DNA of 64,000 nucleotides from Caldithrix sp964598255 (GTDB lineage: Bacteria > Calditrichota > Calditrichia > Calditrichales > Calditrichaceae): the NCBI GenBank assembly GCA_964598255.1, contig CAZRBA010000114.1, positions 1-64,000 of the forward strand, written 5' to 3'. Each line of letters starts with the position of its first letter. Positions within the stretch are counted from its first letter, which is position 1. Position numbers and translations under genes: made by a program. This document shows positions 26,026 through 35,616 of this stretch, piece after piece. Under the pieces are notes generated by a model that saw nothing but the letters and a program-made list of their open reading frames with translations, was not told where the DNA came from and searched no databases.

Positions 26026-26346
26026 TTACCCGCCGGCAAATTTGCTTTTAATCCCTTTTTCCCGCAAAAAGTCGGCAATACGCTTGCGATGGTCGCCCTG
26101 AATTTCGACAAAATTACTTTTTACCGTACCACCGGACCCGCATAATTTTTGCAGTTCCTTTTTCCATTGTTTCAAATCGCCAACCAATCCGCTAATCACC
26201 GTAACCGTTTTCCCACCGCGTCCTTTGCTTTCGCGACGCAAATAAACGGTTCCCTGCCGAACATTCTTTTTTTCTTTCGGTTCTTCCTGCAAATGCCAAT
26301 TCGGATCGGTGGAATACACCGTTGCGCTGTTTTTGTTTTTCATCAT
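26026..26346 (-). CDS. SUI1/eIF1-family translation factor (YciH-like)
   Basis: About 106 residues. The SUI1 fold fills residues 40-106: VYLRRESKGRGGKTVTVISG, GDLKQWKKELQKLCGSGGTV and EIQGDHRKRIADFLREKGI, all classic for bacterial YciH. Such proteins bind the 30S subunit and can modulate start-codon selection. The start is placed at the ATG at 26346, inside an ATGATGA junction with the stop of the FAD reductase gene and with AGGTG upstream. A longer frame to 26397 lacks a ribosome site. The overlap implies translational coupling to the reductase, which is an unexpected partner. Confidence 0.88.
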   Translation of the reverse strand: MMKNKNSATVYSTDPNWHLQEEPKEKKNVRQGTVYLRRESKGRGGKTVTVISGLVGDLKQWKKELQKLCGSGGTVKSNFVEIQGDHRKRIADFLREKGIKSKFAGG

Positions 26347-27707
26347 TCGAAATGCACCTGTTTTTCTAACCTTTGCGGTAAATGTGTCTGAATCCATGCT
26401 GTAAAATCTCCGTAGTAGCCTGCCTTATTTTGCAATTCCGCAACCCGTTGTTCGATATTTTTAATTTCTTCGGCAGTTAACGGACTCTGATCCATAATGG
26501 ATTGAATGATAAAACTAACCCGTTTTTCGGCCTGTTCGTTACGGGCTTCGAATATTTTAGCATAATCTTCTTCATCAACAGAAAGGTAATTATCGATAAT
26601 TGTTTCGGTTACCTGTTTACTGTGCAACATGGATTGTCGGATATTTCCCCGACCGGTAACCGCATTGCCCAGCGCAAATACATTGGCAAAGTGATTAATT
26701 TTTCCGCTATTAAAATCAACCACGTCAAAAATTTCGCCTTTCATGGGGATACCCGGCAATGGTTCGGGGATTGCGCCGATGCTGCCAATAACCAGTTCGG
26801 TGGTAACCGGCATTTCGCTTCCTGCAATCAAATGAATTTCGCCATCGCGACTTTCCGTTTTTTGAAAAATCAATCCGGTCAGTTTGTCTCGTTCGACAAT
26901 TTTTTGCACAGCCTGCATGTTATTGACCAGTTTAAAAGGAAACTTCTCCTGCAATTTGGCAATTAGTTTTTTGCGTGTGGCATTGGCTGCTTGCTGTTGC
27001 GCCTCAGTTGCATTTTCGGGCAAAGGAACCAAGGGCATTTCTTCAAGCGGAGTGCGCACGTACAACGTTGGTGGTTCGATATGCAAAGAAGCGTAGGTAA
27101 TCCCCAATTTTTTTAAGCTTTGGGGTACACCTAATTTTTCCAAACGCAAAGCATCGTAGCGAATTCCCTTTTCCTGCAAACGTTGTAATACCTGACGAAT
27201 CACCACAATTTTTATAATATCCAAAGAGGCCAATCCGCCGCCAATAACCGCCACATTTTTGTAAGGAACGGTGTATTGTGGCCCCTCGTATTCGGGATCA
27301 TGACATAAATTGAACCATTTGGTTACTTTTGATTGATAAAGCAATCCTTTCCCCACGTAATCGTCTATGCCATCAATGGGCAACGGACGGTCGCGCCAGG
27401 CTCCGATGGCCAGCAATACCGCTGAAAATTTCCAATTTTCAATAATTTCATCTATACGAACATCTTTGCCCAACCGGACCAGGGGTACGAACTCCACTTG
27501 TTCATGGCTAAGTTTTTCATTAATTATCTTCTCTTGGCGGTCACGCAATTTAAAATGCCATTTGGGCAATCCGATTTCCAGTTTACCGTAAGGCAGGGCG
27601 TTCTGTTCAAAAACAACGCTGGGGATACCTTTTTCGGCCAGTTGTATTGCTGCTTCTGAACCAGCCACTGCCCCGCCAAAAATGGCAACAATATGTTTTT
27701 TCCGCAT
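26343..27707 (-). CDS. FAD-dependent oxidoreductase, ferredoxin-NADP reductase/FprA-like
   Basis: 454 residues. The N-terminal FAD-binding motif is AIFGGAVAGSEAAIQLAEKG, close to the GxGxxG pattern. AVLLAIGAWRDRPLPIDGID is the typical ATG-like stretch before the NAD(P) domain, whose dinucleotide site is VAVIGGGLASLDIIK. The C-terminal FANVFALGNAVTGRGNIRQS is the second FAD motif. The overall layout matches adrenodoxin-reductase / glutamate-synthase small-chain-type proteins without an Fe-S domain. The electron partner is unknown. The ATG follows TAGAGGATAAATT. It is coupled to the downstream SUI1 gene by overlap. Confidence 0.88.
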   Translation of the reverse strand: MRKKHIVAIFGGAVAGSEAAIQLAEKGIPSVVFEQNALPYGKLEIGLPKWHFKLRDRQEKIINEKLSHEQVEFVPLVRLGKDVRIDEIIENWKFSAVLLAIGAWRDRPLPIDGIDDYVGKGLLYQSKVTKWFNLCHDPEYEGPQYTVPYKNVAVIGGGLASLDIIKIVVIRQVLQRLQEKGIRYDALRLEKLGVPQSLKKLGITYASLHIEPPTLYVRTPLEEMPLVPLPENATEAQQQAANATRKKLIAKLQEKFPFKLVNNMQAVQKIVERDKLTGLIFQKTESRDGEIHLIAGSEMPVTTELVIGSIGAIPEPLPGIPMKGEIFDVVDFNSGKINHFANVFALGNAVTGRGNIRQSMLHSKQVTETIIDNYLSVDEEDYAKIFEARNEQAEKRVSFIIQSIMDQSPLTAEEIKNIEQRVAELQNKAGYYGDFTAWIQTHLPQRLEKQVHFE

Positions 27708-27727
27708 AATTTATCCTCTATAATATT

Positions 27728-29155
27728 CTATTTGCTTATGATTTCCCAATCCATGTTCCATTTCCACTGATCAAAATATAAATTTCCGCCTTTCCATTCT
27801 ACTTCGCCGCGTTGCGAATCTACGGTTTCCGATCGAAAAAATTTCTTGGGCGGATAAAATTTACGGCCGAAATCGTCATTAAAAATCAAACGGTAACTAT
27901 CCATTCCGTTTAGATAAAAGAATTTGAGTTTCGGGTCATTGCTTTGACGCATGCCATAGGTAACATCGGCAGGAACCCAACCGTAGGGTTTAAAATAAAC
28001 CATACTCCAATCGTGCATGCTATCGTGCGGCGGCTGAAATTCCCAACCGCTTTCCCAACGGGCCGGAATGCCATTCATGCGCAACAGGGTAATAAACAAC
28101 AACGTCTGAATTCCGCAATCGCCATGACGGGTTAAAACGGGATACAAACCGATATGGCGAATGGTAGAATATTCGCGTGCCGAAGCCCAGGTAATGTTGG
28201 TATCTACCCAGGCAAATATTTTTTGTGCGATACGATAAGGATTGGTTTCATTGCCCACGATTTTTTTCGATAAAACGCGCAAAGTATCCCAAAAAACAAT
28301 ATGCGGCGGACGCTGCCGCAAATATTTTCTTAACGGTCCGTTGGTATTAACGGGTTGTACCTTTTGCGGATCGATATCCACATAAACACCCTGCGAGGTG
28401 TATTCATAGGTTACCGAAAATCGGGTAGAATCGGAACCGGCGCTTGGTTTTTCAAAGTAAATCGTACGTTGCAAATAACTATTGGGTGCCAAAATGTATT
28501 TTGGGGGATCGGTTTTCCGAATTTTAATGTTAATTTGCCTGTGGGGTATTTCCCGCGGGAAAGGGAGCCAACAACGAATGGTATCCCCGGCAGGGACCTG
28601 ATCTGGTAGCACCGTAACGGAATAATGAATTCTAAACCTTATGGGATCGGAATATGGTTCGTTTGTGGTCAAACAATCTTTCATGACCTGCTTGATGTGC
28701 GCATCCAAATCAAATTTATTTTTATTTTCATCGGCATGAGCCTGTTGCCAAATTTTCTTCAAATGCTTATCCAAACGGAATAAATTACGCGCTGCCTGAT
28801 TAAAGAACATTTTCTTCCCATCAATAACCATGTATTCCAATTTTTTTTCTTTTTCCCAACGCAGTAAATCCTTTGGTGTCACGTCGGGTACATACTGTTT
28901 AATAAATTTCAGTACGTCTTGTTCGGTTTGACCAAAGTCCTTTCGAATACGTTTCATACGTTCAAGTTCAAACAGCAAATTTTGCCGTAACGAATCACTC
29001 ATGGACGAATCGTTTTTCAAACGTTCTTTAATTTCTTTGCTGGCTTCACTAAATTTTCCCTGATCAATCATTTGGCGATAATCCTCTAAACTCTTTTTTT
29101 GGCAAGAAAATACAAACAAGCTTAATAACAGAACAGCCCAAATTGACTTTTTCAT
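27728..29155 (-). CDS. transglutaminase-like lipoprotein
   Basis: 475 residues from the ATG at 29155, chosen because it gives a lipoprotein signal (MKKSIWAVLLLSLFVFSCQ, Cys at 19) and has GAAAGGTG upstream; the frame is open 17 codons further. After a helical N-terminal part (about 20-150) comes a beta-rich segment (about 170-290), then the transglutaminase-like core. The Cys-His-Asp triad is visible in GDCGIQTLLF, HDWSMVYF and PADVTYG. Family members act as peptidases or amidases, or bind peptides or glycans. It is probably anchored in the envelope. The substrate is not known. Confidence 0.85.
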   Translation of the reverse strand: MKKSIWAVLLLSLFVFSCQKKSLEDYRQMIDQGKFSEASKEIKERLKNDSSMSDSLRQNLLFELERMKRIRKDFGQTEQDVLKFIKQYVPDVTPKDLLRWEKEKKLEYMVIDGKKMFFNQAARNLFRLDKHLKKIWQQAHADENKNKFDLDAHIKQVMKDCLTTNEPYSDPIRFRIHYSVTVLPDQVPAGDTIRCWLPFPREIPHRQINIKIRKTDPPKYILAPNSYLQRTIYFEKPSAGSDSTRFSVTYEYTSQGVYVDIDPQKVQPVNTNGPLRKYLRQRPPHIVFWDTLRVLSKKIVGNETNPYRIAQKIFAWVDTNITWASAREYSTIRHIGLYPVLTRHGDCGIQTLLFITLLRMNGIPARWESGWEFQPPHDSMHDWSMVYFKPYGWVPADVTYGMRQSNDPKLKFFYLNGMDSYRLIFNDDFGRKFYPPKKFFRSETVDSQRGEVEWKGGNLYFDQWKWNMDWEIISK

Positions 29156-29238
29156 TGCACCTTTCCCCAATTTATTGTGTTGCTTATGTTTACTTATGTT
29201 CACCATATTTATTGCATTCCGTCACTTTTAGAGGACCG

Positions 29239-29817
29239 TTAAAATTCTTTAACGATCACAGATTGCAACGAACGTTTGGGAACGTGGTGTACTCCCTGTT
29301 CGTCGCGCCAGTAACGAATGTCGCCATCGGGCCCAACTGTTTCGAGTTTTATTTTTTCGGCACATGTACCCAAAGCAATAACTAACAATATTTCCAAGTT
29401 GGGTGCAATGGCCAAATGCGATTTTAATTCCGTTCGTCGAATCGAACCGATAATACAGCCGGAATATCCCATTTCGGTGGCGCCTAATAAAATGCTTTGG
29501 GCGGCAATTCCGTGGTCGCAATCTACGGGATATTTGATGGTCTTATCCGCCAAAATAATAATGTAAGCCGGCGGGCGTTCCCCCTCGGCCGGTCCCGACC
29601 AATCGGTTAAATAACCCGCCCAAGAGAGGGTGGAGAATATTTTTTCGTTAATCAGAGCATCGTTTGACAAAATGTACTTTAGCGGTTGTAAGTTCGAAGC
29701 CGAGGGGGAAAGCCGGGCCAAATCGATTAACCGGCGCAAATCTTCCTTCGGCACTTTTTTATTTTGCCTAAACCTCCGGCAACTACGACTTTTCCTTATC
29801 AACTCTTTTATCTTCAT
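29239..29817 (-). CDS. nitroreductase-family protein
   Basis: 192 residues of the FMN-dependent nitroreductase fold. The N-terminal RKSRSCRRFRQNKKV is the FMN-phosphate-binding Arg cluster, with SPSASNLQPLKYIL as the classic second FMN motif, and DCDHGIAAQSILLGATEMG and GCIIGSI further on. The family reduces nitro compounds, quinones or flavins with NAD(P)H. The gene starts directly (no gap) after the stop of the esterase gene, so the two are co-transcribed. The particular substrate is not predictable. Confidence 0.9.
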   Translation of the reverse strand: MKIKELIRKSRSCRRFRQNKKVPKEDLRRLIDLARLSPSASNLQPLKYILSNDALINEKIFSTLSWAGYLTDWSGPAEGERPPAYIIILADKTIKYPVDCDHGIAAQSILLGATEMGYSGCIIGSIRRTELKSHLAIAPNLEILLVIALGTCAEKIKLETVGPDGDIRYWRDEQGVHHVPKRSLQSVIVKEF

Positions 29818-30594
29818 TTAATGTTCCTTGCCTGCGGTAAATTTAACAACCATCCGATACAAAAATTCGGGTGCATCGGCATGTACCCAGTGTGTGGCAC
29901 CGGGTACGGTAACTATTTTGGCTTGCGGAAACAAGGCGTTAATCGTCTGCGCATCACCGGGCCGAATGTATTCCGATTGTTCTCCTTTTAAGAACAGCGT
30001 CGGTCCCTGGTACGTTTCGTCCGAATCGATTGCAGCCAAAATACGATCTACGTTTTGGTAAAGAGCCGGTAAATTTATTTTCCATTCGAATCGATTTTGT
30101 TCATTGCGACGTAAATTCTTAAGCAAAAATTGACGAATGGGCGTTTGCGGAATTTTAGCAGCTAAATAACGATCGCTTTCGATACGCGTGTGCAGTTTAC
30201 TTAAATCCATAAGAAGCAGCAATTTTAAAAATTGTTTGAAGCGCGAATGGTGATAAGCCCGCGGGGCAATATCAACCACAATTAAGCTTTTTACTCTGCC
30301 CGGATAATTCAAAGAAAACAGCATGGCCGTTTTACCGCCCATCGAATGCCCCAGCAAATGCACCTGACCAAGATGATGATCGTCAACAAATTCCAACAGA
30401 TCTTGTACCATCGAGTCATAATCAAATTGCGCATCATGGGGGGAACGACCATGGTTGCGCAAATCGAGTAAAAAGACGCGAAATTCCCGTGAAAATCGTC
30501 TACCCAAAGTCATCCAATTATCGGACATGCCAAACAAGCCGTGCAAAATAATTAACGGATCACCCCGCCCCATTTCGCGATAGAATAATTTCAT
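29818..30594 (-). CDS. alpha/beta hydrolase, YbfF-like esterase
   Basis: 258 residues from the ATG at 30594, which has CGGGAG 5 bases upstream; a 14-codon upstream extension is unsupported. Typical alpha/beta-hydrolase motifs: LHGLFGMSDNW (oxyanion), DLRNHGRSPH, the nucleophile elbow LLGHSMGGKTAM, FLKGEQSEYI with the acidic residue, and the terminal GATHWVHADAPEF with catalytic His. The motif set matches the YbfF/ABHD11 acyl-ester hydrolase group. Cytoplasmic. It leads a two-gene unit with the nitroreductase and is divergent from the antiporter gene. Confidence 0.9.
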   Translation of the reverse strand: MKLFYREMGRGDPLIILHGLFGMSDNWMTLGRRFSREFRVFLLDLRNHGRSPHDAQFDYDSMVQDLLEFVDDHHLGQVHLLGHSMGGKTAMLFSLNYPGRVKSLIVVDIAPRAYHHSRFKQFLKLLLLMDLSKLHTRIESDRYLAAKIPQTPIRQFLLKNLRRNEQNRFEWKINLPALYQNVDRILAAIDSDETYQGPTLFLKGEQSEYIRPGDAQTINALFPQAKIVTVPGATHWVHADAPEFLYRMVVKFTAGKEH

Positions 30595-30781
30595 GAAAAC
30601 TCCCGTTTTTATCCTTACCGAAAATAGGCATTGCATATATTTAAATCAACGGAAAGTAAACGGTCGTTGCGGGAACGGGCCTTTTCTGCAATCCGGAGCA
30701 GCCAGCCATGTTTTCTCTTTTTCGTATTGCTGCTTATGGTTTAATTTATTAGTTTTGTCTTTGACAAATCGAAGGAACCGT

Positions 30782-31705
30782 ATGGAACTTTACCTGAATA
30801 TCGGAATTCTGACCTTAAGCGTAGTGGCTCTTTGGCTGGGTGCGGTTTGGATCGTGGATCCGGCTCCTAAAATTGCACGCAAAATCGGCATTTCCGATTT
30901 GGTGGTTGGCTTAACGATTATTGCTTTTGGAACTTCCGCACCGGAATTTGCCGTAACCATTACGGCCGCGGTAAAGCAACAGGCCAATATTTCCGTGGGT
31001 AATATCGTAGGTTCCAATATTTTTAATTTGGGGTTCATTTTGGGTGGTGTGGCCTTGTTGCGTACCATTAAAACAAGCCGAAAAATTGTCTACCGCGAAG
31101 GAAGCATTCTGATTGCCATTTCTATTTTACTTTTGTTTTTTTTAAGGGATTACAATTTGAGCCTGGCTGAAGGCATTTTTTTACTGAGTAGTTTGGTCGT
31201 TTACTTGGCCTATCTATTTATCCACAAAGATACGCTTGAGGAAGAAATTCCGACCGGAGAATTCCGCTGGTACCACATTATTCAACTAATTGTTGGTTTG
31301 GTGGTGGTAGTGATCGGAGGACATTATTTGGTAGATTCAGCCACGTTTTTAGCCCGGGCTGCGGGCCTTTCGGATTGGGCTATTGCGGTTACTGTGGTTG
31401 CGGCCGGTACTTCGGCTCCCGAATTTGCCACCTCATTAGTTGCCGCAATTAAGGGACGCCACGGCATTTCGGCGGGAAATTTGATCGGTAGCGATTTGTT
31501 TAACATCATGGGTGTTTTAGGATTGGCCGCCATTTTGCGACCCTTGCACGTTTCGCAAGACGCGCCACTGGACATTTTTTTAATGGTGCTTTTGGTTATT
31601 ACCGTTGTTGTGTTTATGCGAACCGGGTGGAAGGTTTCGCGCACCGAGGGCGCAATTTTAATTGTGGTAAATTTAATTCGCTGGATTTTTACCTTAAAAC
31701 AATAA
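30782..31705 (+). CDS. Ca2+/Na+ (CaCA-family) antiporter, YrbG-like
   Basis: 307 residues from the ATG at 30782 (GAAGGA upstream); the frame is open 63 codons further but the extra part lacks family character. About ten membrane segments in two inverted halves. Each half has the ion-binding alpha repeat: GTSAPEFAVTITAAVKQQ with GNIVGSNIFNLGFILG in the first, and GTSAPEFATSLVAAIKG with GNLIGSDLFNIMGVLG in the second. The paired Glu residues (in APEF) are the ion ligands. It exchanges cations such as Ca2+ across the inner membrane. Confidence 0.93.
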   Translation: MELYLNIGILTLSVVALWLGAVWIVDPAPKIARKIGISDLVVGLTIIAFGTSAPEFAVTITAAVKQQANISVGNIVGSNIFNLGFILGGVALLRTIKTSRKIVYREGSILIAISILLLFFLRDYNLSLAEGIFLLSSLVVYLAYLFIHKDTLEEEIPTGEFRWYHIIQLIVGLVVVVIGGHYLVDSATFLARAAGLSDWAIAVTVVAAGTSAPEFATSLVAAIKGRHGISAGNLIGSDLFNIMGVLGLAAILRPLHVSQDAPLDIFLMVLLVITVVVFMRTGWKVSRTEGAILIVVNLIRWIFTLKQ

Positions 31706-31848
31706 TACCGTCCGCTTTTAACATGTCGTTTAACAGTACGGTGCGTTGCGCATTAGTCTGTAAAAAATTTTACCACCACTGCCCCTTCCTTTGAATATTC
31801 TTTAAAAATAAGCTAAAACAACCCATGGATTTCGCGGAAAGAGCAAAA

Positions 31849-31876
31849 AAAAATCGTCCCTTTCAGGACGATTTTT
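31849..31876 (-). terminator. intrinsic terminator of the secA operon
   Basis: On the minus strand an 11-bp stem (AAAAATCGTCC with GGACGATTTTT, 6-base loop) is followed by a run of T residues, 49 bases after the SecA stop. The A/T-flanked symmetry may also stop transcription coming from the antiporter gene. Confidence 0.93.
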
Positions 31877-31924
31877 CGTATTCTTTTCCCAAAAACAATT
31901 TTATTGCTTTTGCGGCAAATAGTT

Positions 31925-34897
31925 TTATTGTTGCACACGCCCGTGGCAATATTTGTATTTTTTACCGCTTCCGCATGGGCACGGATCATTCGGTCGAATT
32001 TTTTCGCCCACACGAATGGGTTGCCGTTTGCTGGAACGTTGTTTACCCGCTTTTTGAATATCGCTTTCTTCTTGCATGCCTCCAGCCTGCAGGCCCAAAC
32101 CCGTTGCCTCTTCATGAATTAATTGCATGCGTTGTGGCTGGCGTTGTCGACGCGCATCGGCACGATTAACCGGTTCGTCCACCAATTGAAACTTCCACAA
32201 CCAACGCAAAGTATCTTCGTTTATTTCATGGATCAGGTTCTCAAACATCAAATAAGCGTCGCGTTTGTATTCCACCAAAGGATCCTTTTGACCGTAAGCA
32301 CGCAAATGAATACCTTCTTTAAGGATATCCATCTGATACATGTGATCTTTCCATTTGTCGTCAATAACATTAAGAATAAAATAGCGTTCCAGCACCGACA
32401 TACGCTCACGGCCAATACGTTTTTCCTTTAAATCGTACACCCGTAAGGCCTGTTCACGAATGTAGTTACGCAACATTTCTCTGTCGTATTGTTCCAAATT
32501 TTCGCGCACCTGATACAAACTGATATTTAAAACATTACCCAAATCCGTTTCCAGAGCATCCAAATCCCATTCATCGGGACGAGAATTTTTGGGCACGTAA
32601 GCATCCAACTCTCTTTCGATGTATTCGTCCAGAATACTTTCGACCTCTTCGCGTGTGTCTTCCTGCATTAAAGCCACACGACGCCGATCGTAAATAATTT
32701 CGCGTTGCTGATTCATTACATCATCATATTCCAGCAAACGCTTACGAATAGCAAAGTTTTGTGCTTCCACCTTTTTTTGCGCTTTTTCGATGGAGCGCGA
32801 AATCATCGGATGGGTAATAACTTCCCCTTCCTGAATGCCCAGACGATCCATAATGCGCGCCACCCGTTCGCTACCGAACAGACGCATCAAATCGTCTTCC
32901 AGACTCAAAAAGAAAATACTACTGCCAGGATCTCCCTGACGTCCGGCACGACCACGCAACTGCCGGTCGATACGCCGCGACTCGTGTCTTTCCGTACCGA
33001 TAATGGCCAAACCGCCGGCTTCTACGACCCCTTCACCCAATTTGATATCCGTACCGCGGCCAGCCATGTTGGTGGCAATGGTAACCGCCTGCGGTTCACC
33101 GGCATGCGCAATAATTTCAGCTTCGCGTTTATGATGTTTGGCATTTAACACGTTGTGCGGAATGCCACGTCGTTTAAGCATACGGCTCAAAATCTCGGAG
33201 ACTTCAACTGTGGTTGTACCGACCAGAACAGGACGTCCTTTTTCGCGTTCTTTGATAATTTGTTCGATAACCGCATTGTATTTTTCGCGCTTACTACGGT
33301 AGACCACATCATCGTGATCGATACGGATAACCGGCTTGTTGGTAGGAACAACAACCACATCCAATTTGTAAATTTCCCAAAATTCAGCCGCTTCGGTTTC
33401 GGCCGTACCGGTCATACCGGCCAGTTTATCGTACATGCGAAAGTAATTTTGCAGGGTAATCGTGGCCAGTGTTTGCGTCTCTTTTTCGATTTGTACGTTT
33501 TCTTTGGCTTCTATGGCCTGATGCAAGCCATCACTATATCGACGTCCGTGCAAAATACGTCCGGTAAACTCATCCACAATTTGAACTTTGCCATCCTGAA
33601 CCACATATTCCTGATCTTTTTCGTACAACGTATAGGCGCGTAATAATTGAGAAATATTTTGCAACTTATCGCTGCGATCTATGTAAAGTGAATGAATTTC
33701 TTCTTTTTTAATCAGTTTTTCTTCTTCTGAAAGATCGGGATCTTGTTCGATTTTGGCAATTTCTTCACCCAAATCGGGCAATAAAAACATATCGGGATCA
33801 TTGGGATTCAATTCTTCCCGTCCCTTTTCCGTCAAGTCGATGATATGATTTTTTTCATCGACAATAAAATACAAATCGCCAAAATAGGTTTCGTCCGAAA
33901 CTTTGTTTTGACCTTTGTCCCGATAGTAATCATTTTCAACCTGCTGTACCAAACTTTTAATGCCTTTTTCGTGGTACATTTTGAGCAGCTTTTTATGTTT
34001 GGGGGCACCATGTTCCGCAATAAACAATTTAACTGCGGCTTCGCGTTCCTTTCCTTCTTTTAACAGACGCTCGGCTTCAAGAATAAGGCGGTTTACCAAC
34101 CGGTTTTGGTTGGCAACCAAACGCTCTACGTAAGGTTTTAATTCTTTAAATTTATAGGCAGTGCTGTCGCCGCTAACCGGACCACTAATGATTAAAGGCG
34201 TTCGTGCTTCGTCAATTAAAACGCTATCCACTTCGTCAACAATGGCATAGTGATGCCCGCGCGTTTGTACAATATCTTCCACGCTGGAAGCCATGTTGTC
34301 ACGCAAGTAATCAAAGCCGAACTCATTGTTCGTGCCATAAGTAATATCACAATTATAGGCCTCTCGCCGTTGAGCAGAATCCATATTACTTAAAATAACC
34401 CCGACGGTTAAGCCCAAAAATTTGTAGATTTCGCCCATCCATTCGGCATCACGCTGTGCCAAATAATCATTTACGGTAACTAAATGAGCGCCTTTGCCTT
34501 CCAGAGCATTTAAATAAAGAGGCATAGTGGCAACCAGCGTTTTGCCTTCACCTGTAGCCATTTCGGCAATTTTACCCTGATGCAGTACAATACCGCCGAT
34601 AAGCTGGACATCAAATGGGACCATATCCCAGGTGGTTTCGCGTCCCACCACTAACCATTTTTTGCCTAATAGGCGTTTACAGGCCTGTTTGACAACGGCA
34701 AACGCTTCGGGTAGCAAATCGTCCACGGTTTCTCCGGCCTTCAAGCGCTCGCGGAATTCATCTGTTTTTGCCTGAAGCTCTTCGTCGCTCAACTTTTCAT
34801 ATTGGTCAAAATACTCATTAATTTGATGTACTACAGGCCAAAGTTTTTTTACATCACGTTCGTGCTTTGTGCCAAATAACTTGGTAATAATGCTCAT
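31925..34897 (-). CDS. secA: protein translocase ATPase SecA
   Basis: 990 residues, the motor of the general secretory pathway at the inner membrane. Walker A is MATGEGKTLVA, the DEAD-like motif is VDEVDSVLIDEARTPL, and motif VI is RRIDRQLRGRAGRQGDPG. The C-terminal zinc tail PCPCGSGKKYKYCHG is complete. Compared with E. coli (901 residues) there is an insertion of about 75 or more residues after the ARTPLIISGP segment, in the peptide-crosslinking region (RLVNRLILEAERLLKEG onward), and a second acidic one (EEIAKIEQDPDLSEEE). Similar insertions occur in Bacteroidota and relatives. It ends the operon thiolase-dehydrogenase-nusB-phosphoesterase-secA. Confidence 0.98.
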   Translation of the reverse strand: MSIITKLFGTKHERDVKKLWPVVHQINEYFDQYEKLSDEELQAKTDEFRERLKAGETVDDLLPEAFAVVKQACKRLLGKKWLVVGRETTWDMVPFDVQLIGGIVLHQGKIAEMATGEGKTLVATMPLYLNALEGKGAHLVTVNDYLAQRDAEWMGEIYKFLGLTVGVILSNMDSAQRREAYNCDITYGTNNEFGFDYLRDNMASSVEDIVQTRGHHYAIVDEVDSVLIDEARTPLIISGPVSGDSTAYKFKELKPYVERLVANQNRLVNRLILEAERLLKEGKEREAAVKLFIAEHGAPKHKKLLKMYHEKGIKSLVQQVENDYYRDKGQNKVSDETYFGDLYFIVDEKNHIIDLTEKGREELNPNDPDMFLLPDLGEEIAKIEQDPDLSEEEKLIKKEEIHSLYIDRSDKLQNISQLLRAYTLYEKDQEYVVQDGKVQIVDEFTGRILHGRRYSDGLHQAIEAKENVQIEKETQTLATITLQNYFRMYDKLAGMTGTAETEAAEFWEIYKLDVVVVPTNKPVIRIDHDDVVYRSKREKYNAVIEQIIKEREKGRPVLVGTTTVEVSEILSRMLKRRGIPHNVLNAKHHKREAEIIAHAGEPQAVTIATNMAGRGTDIKLGEGVVEAGGLAIIGTERHESRRIDRQLRGRAGRQGDPGSSIFFLSLEDDLMRLFGSERVARIMDRLGIQEGEVITHPMISRSIEKAQKKVEAQNFAIRKRLLEYDDVMNQQREIIYDRRRVALMQEDTREEVESILDEYIERELDAYVPKNSRPDEWDLDALETDLGNVLNISLYQVRENLEQYDREMLRNYIREQALRVYDLKEKRIGRERMSVLERYFILNVIDDKWKDHMYQMDILKEGIHLRAYGQKDPLVEYKRDAYLMFENLIHEINEDTLRWLWKFQLVDEPVNRADARRQRQPQRMQLIHEEATGLGLQAGGMQEESDIQKAGKQRSSKRQPIRVGEKIRPNDPCPCGSGKKYKYCHGRVQQ

Positions 34898-34903
34898 TTT
34901 ATT

Positions 34904-35614
34904 CTAATACCCCTTTAATAAACGTTCTGCCAAAAATGTAGGTAATCCGGATTTAATAATTTTTTGATAGGTTTTATCAATATTATAATTCAAACGTATG
35001 TACTTCAATGATCCGTCGCCCGGTTCGAAAATCGCAAAACTAAGCCTTGGATCACCGTCTCTCGGTTGCCCTATGCTGCCTACATTAACGATATATTTCT
35101 GATTTTGTTCAATTTTTGTATCCGATTTCAAAGCCTTATCTTTAGTAAAAACAACAGGGACATGCGAATGGCCGATAAAACAGACATTTTGTTTAAAACT
35201 TTCCATTTCCATGCGCGCATCTTCAATCGATAAAATATAATACCAATGCGAAGGATTGGATGGTGAAGAATGAACAAAAATCATCATATCCGTTTGATGC
35301 ATAAACGGGAGCTGTTTTAAAAATTCCTGATTTTCTTTGCTTAACCGATCCATAGTCCAATACGTTGCCATTTTGGCAAACTGATTAAAATACTCAATAC
35401 GGGCCATTCCGATGGCAGCATAATCATGATTGCCCATTAGCACTACCTTGCAGCGTTGACGGACAATTTCGATACATTCATTGGGATTGGGACCGTAACC
35501 GACAATGTCACCCAAACAGTAAATTTCTTTAATTCCCTGTTCGTCGATGTAACCCAAAGCCGTACTTAGCGCTTCAAGATTTCCATGAATATCCGAAATA
35601 ACTGCAATTGCCAT
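34904..35614 (-). CDS. metallophosphoesterase (YfcE/calcineurin-like)
   Basis: 236 residues with all metal-ligand motifs of the calcineurin-like superfamily: ISDIHGNLEAL, GDIVGYGPNPNECI, MGNHDYAAIG, HSSPSNP and GHSHVPVVF, ending with the NVGSIGQPRDGDPR signature. The fold hydrolyses phosphodiesters or phosphomonoesters; bacterial members of this exact type are usually of unknown substrate (often nucleotide or RNA 2',3'-cyclic ends). It starts 2 bases after the NusB stop and ends 6 bases before the secA start, so it is within an operon. Confidence 0.88.
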   Translation of the reverse strand: MAIAVISDIHGNLEALSTALGYIDEQGIKEIYCLGDIVGYGPNPNECIEIVRQRCKVVLMGNHDYAAIGMARIEYFNQFAKMATYWTMDRLSKENQEFLKQLPFMHQTDMMIFVHSSPSNPSHWYYILSIEDARMEMESFKQNVCFIGHSHVPVVFTKDKALKSDTKIEQNQKYIVNVGSIGQPRDGDPRLSFAIFEPGDGSLKYIRLNYNIDKTYQKIIKSGLPTFLAERLLKGY

Positions 35615-35616
35615 CT

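Noticed and set aside
26346..26397. Longer start for the SUI1 gene at 26397
   Set aside because: It would overlap the reductase gene by 55 bases, has no ribosome site and adds residues without family similarity.
30593..30781. N-terminal extension of the antiporter gene
   Set aside because: The extra 63 codons overlap the divergent esterase start and promoter region and have no membrane-transporter character; the ATG at 30782 has a good ribosome site.
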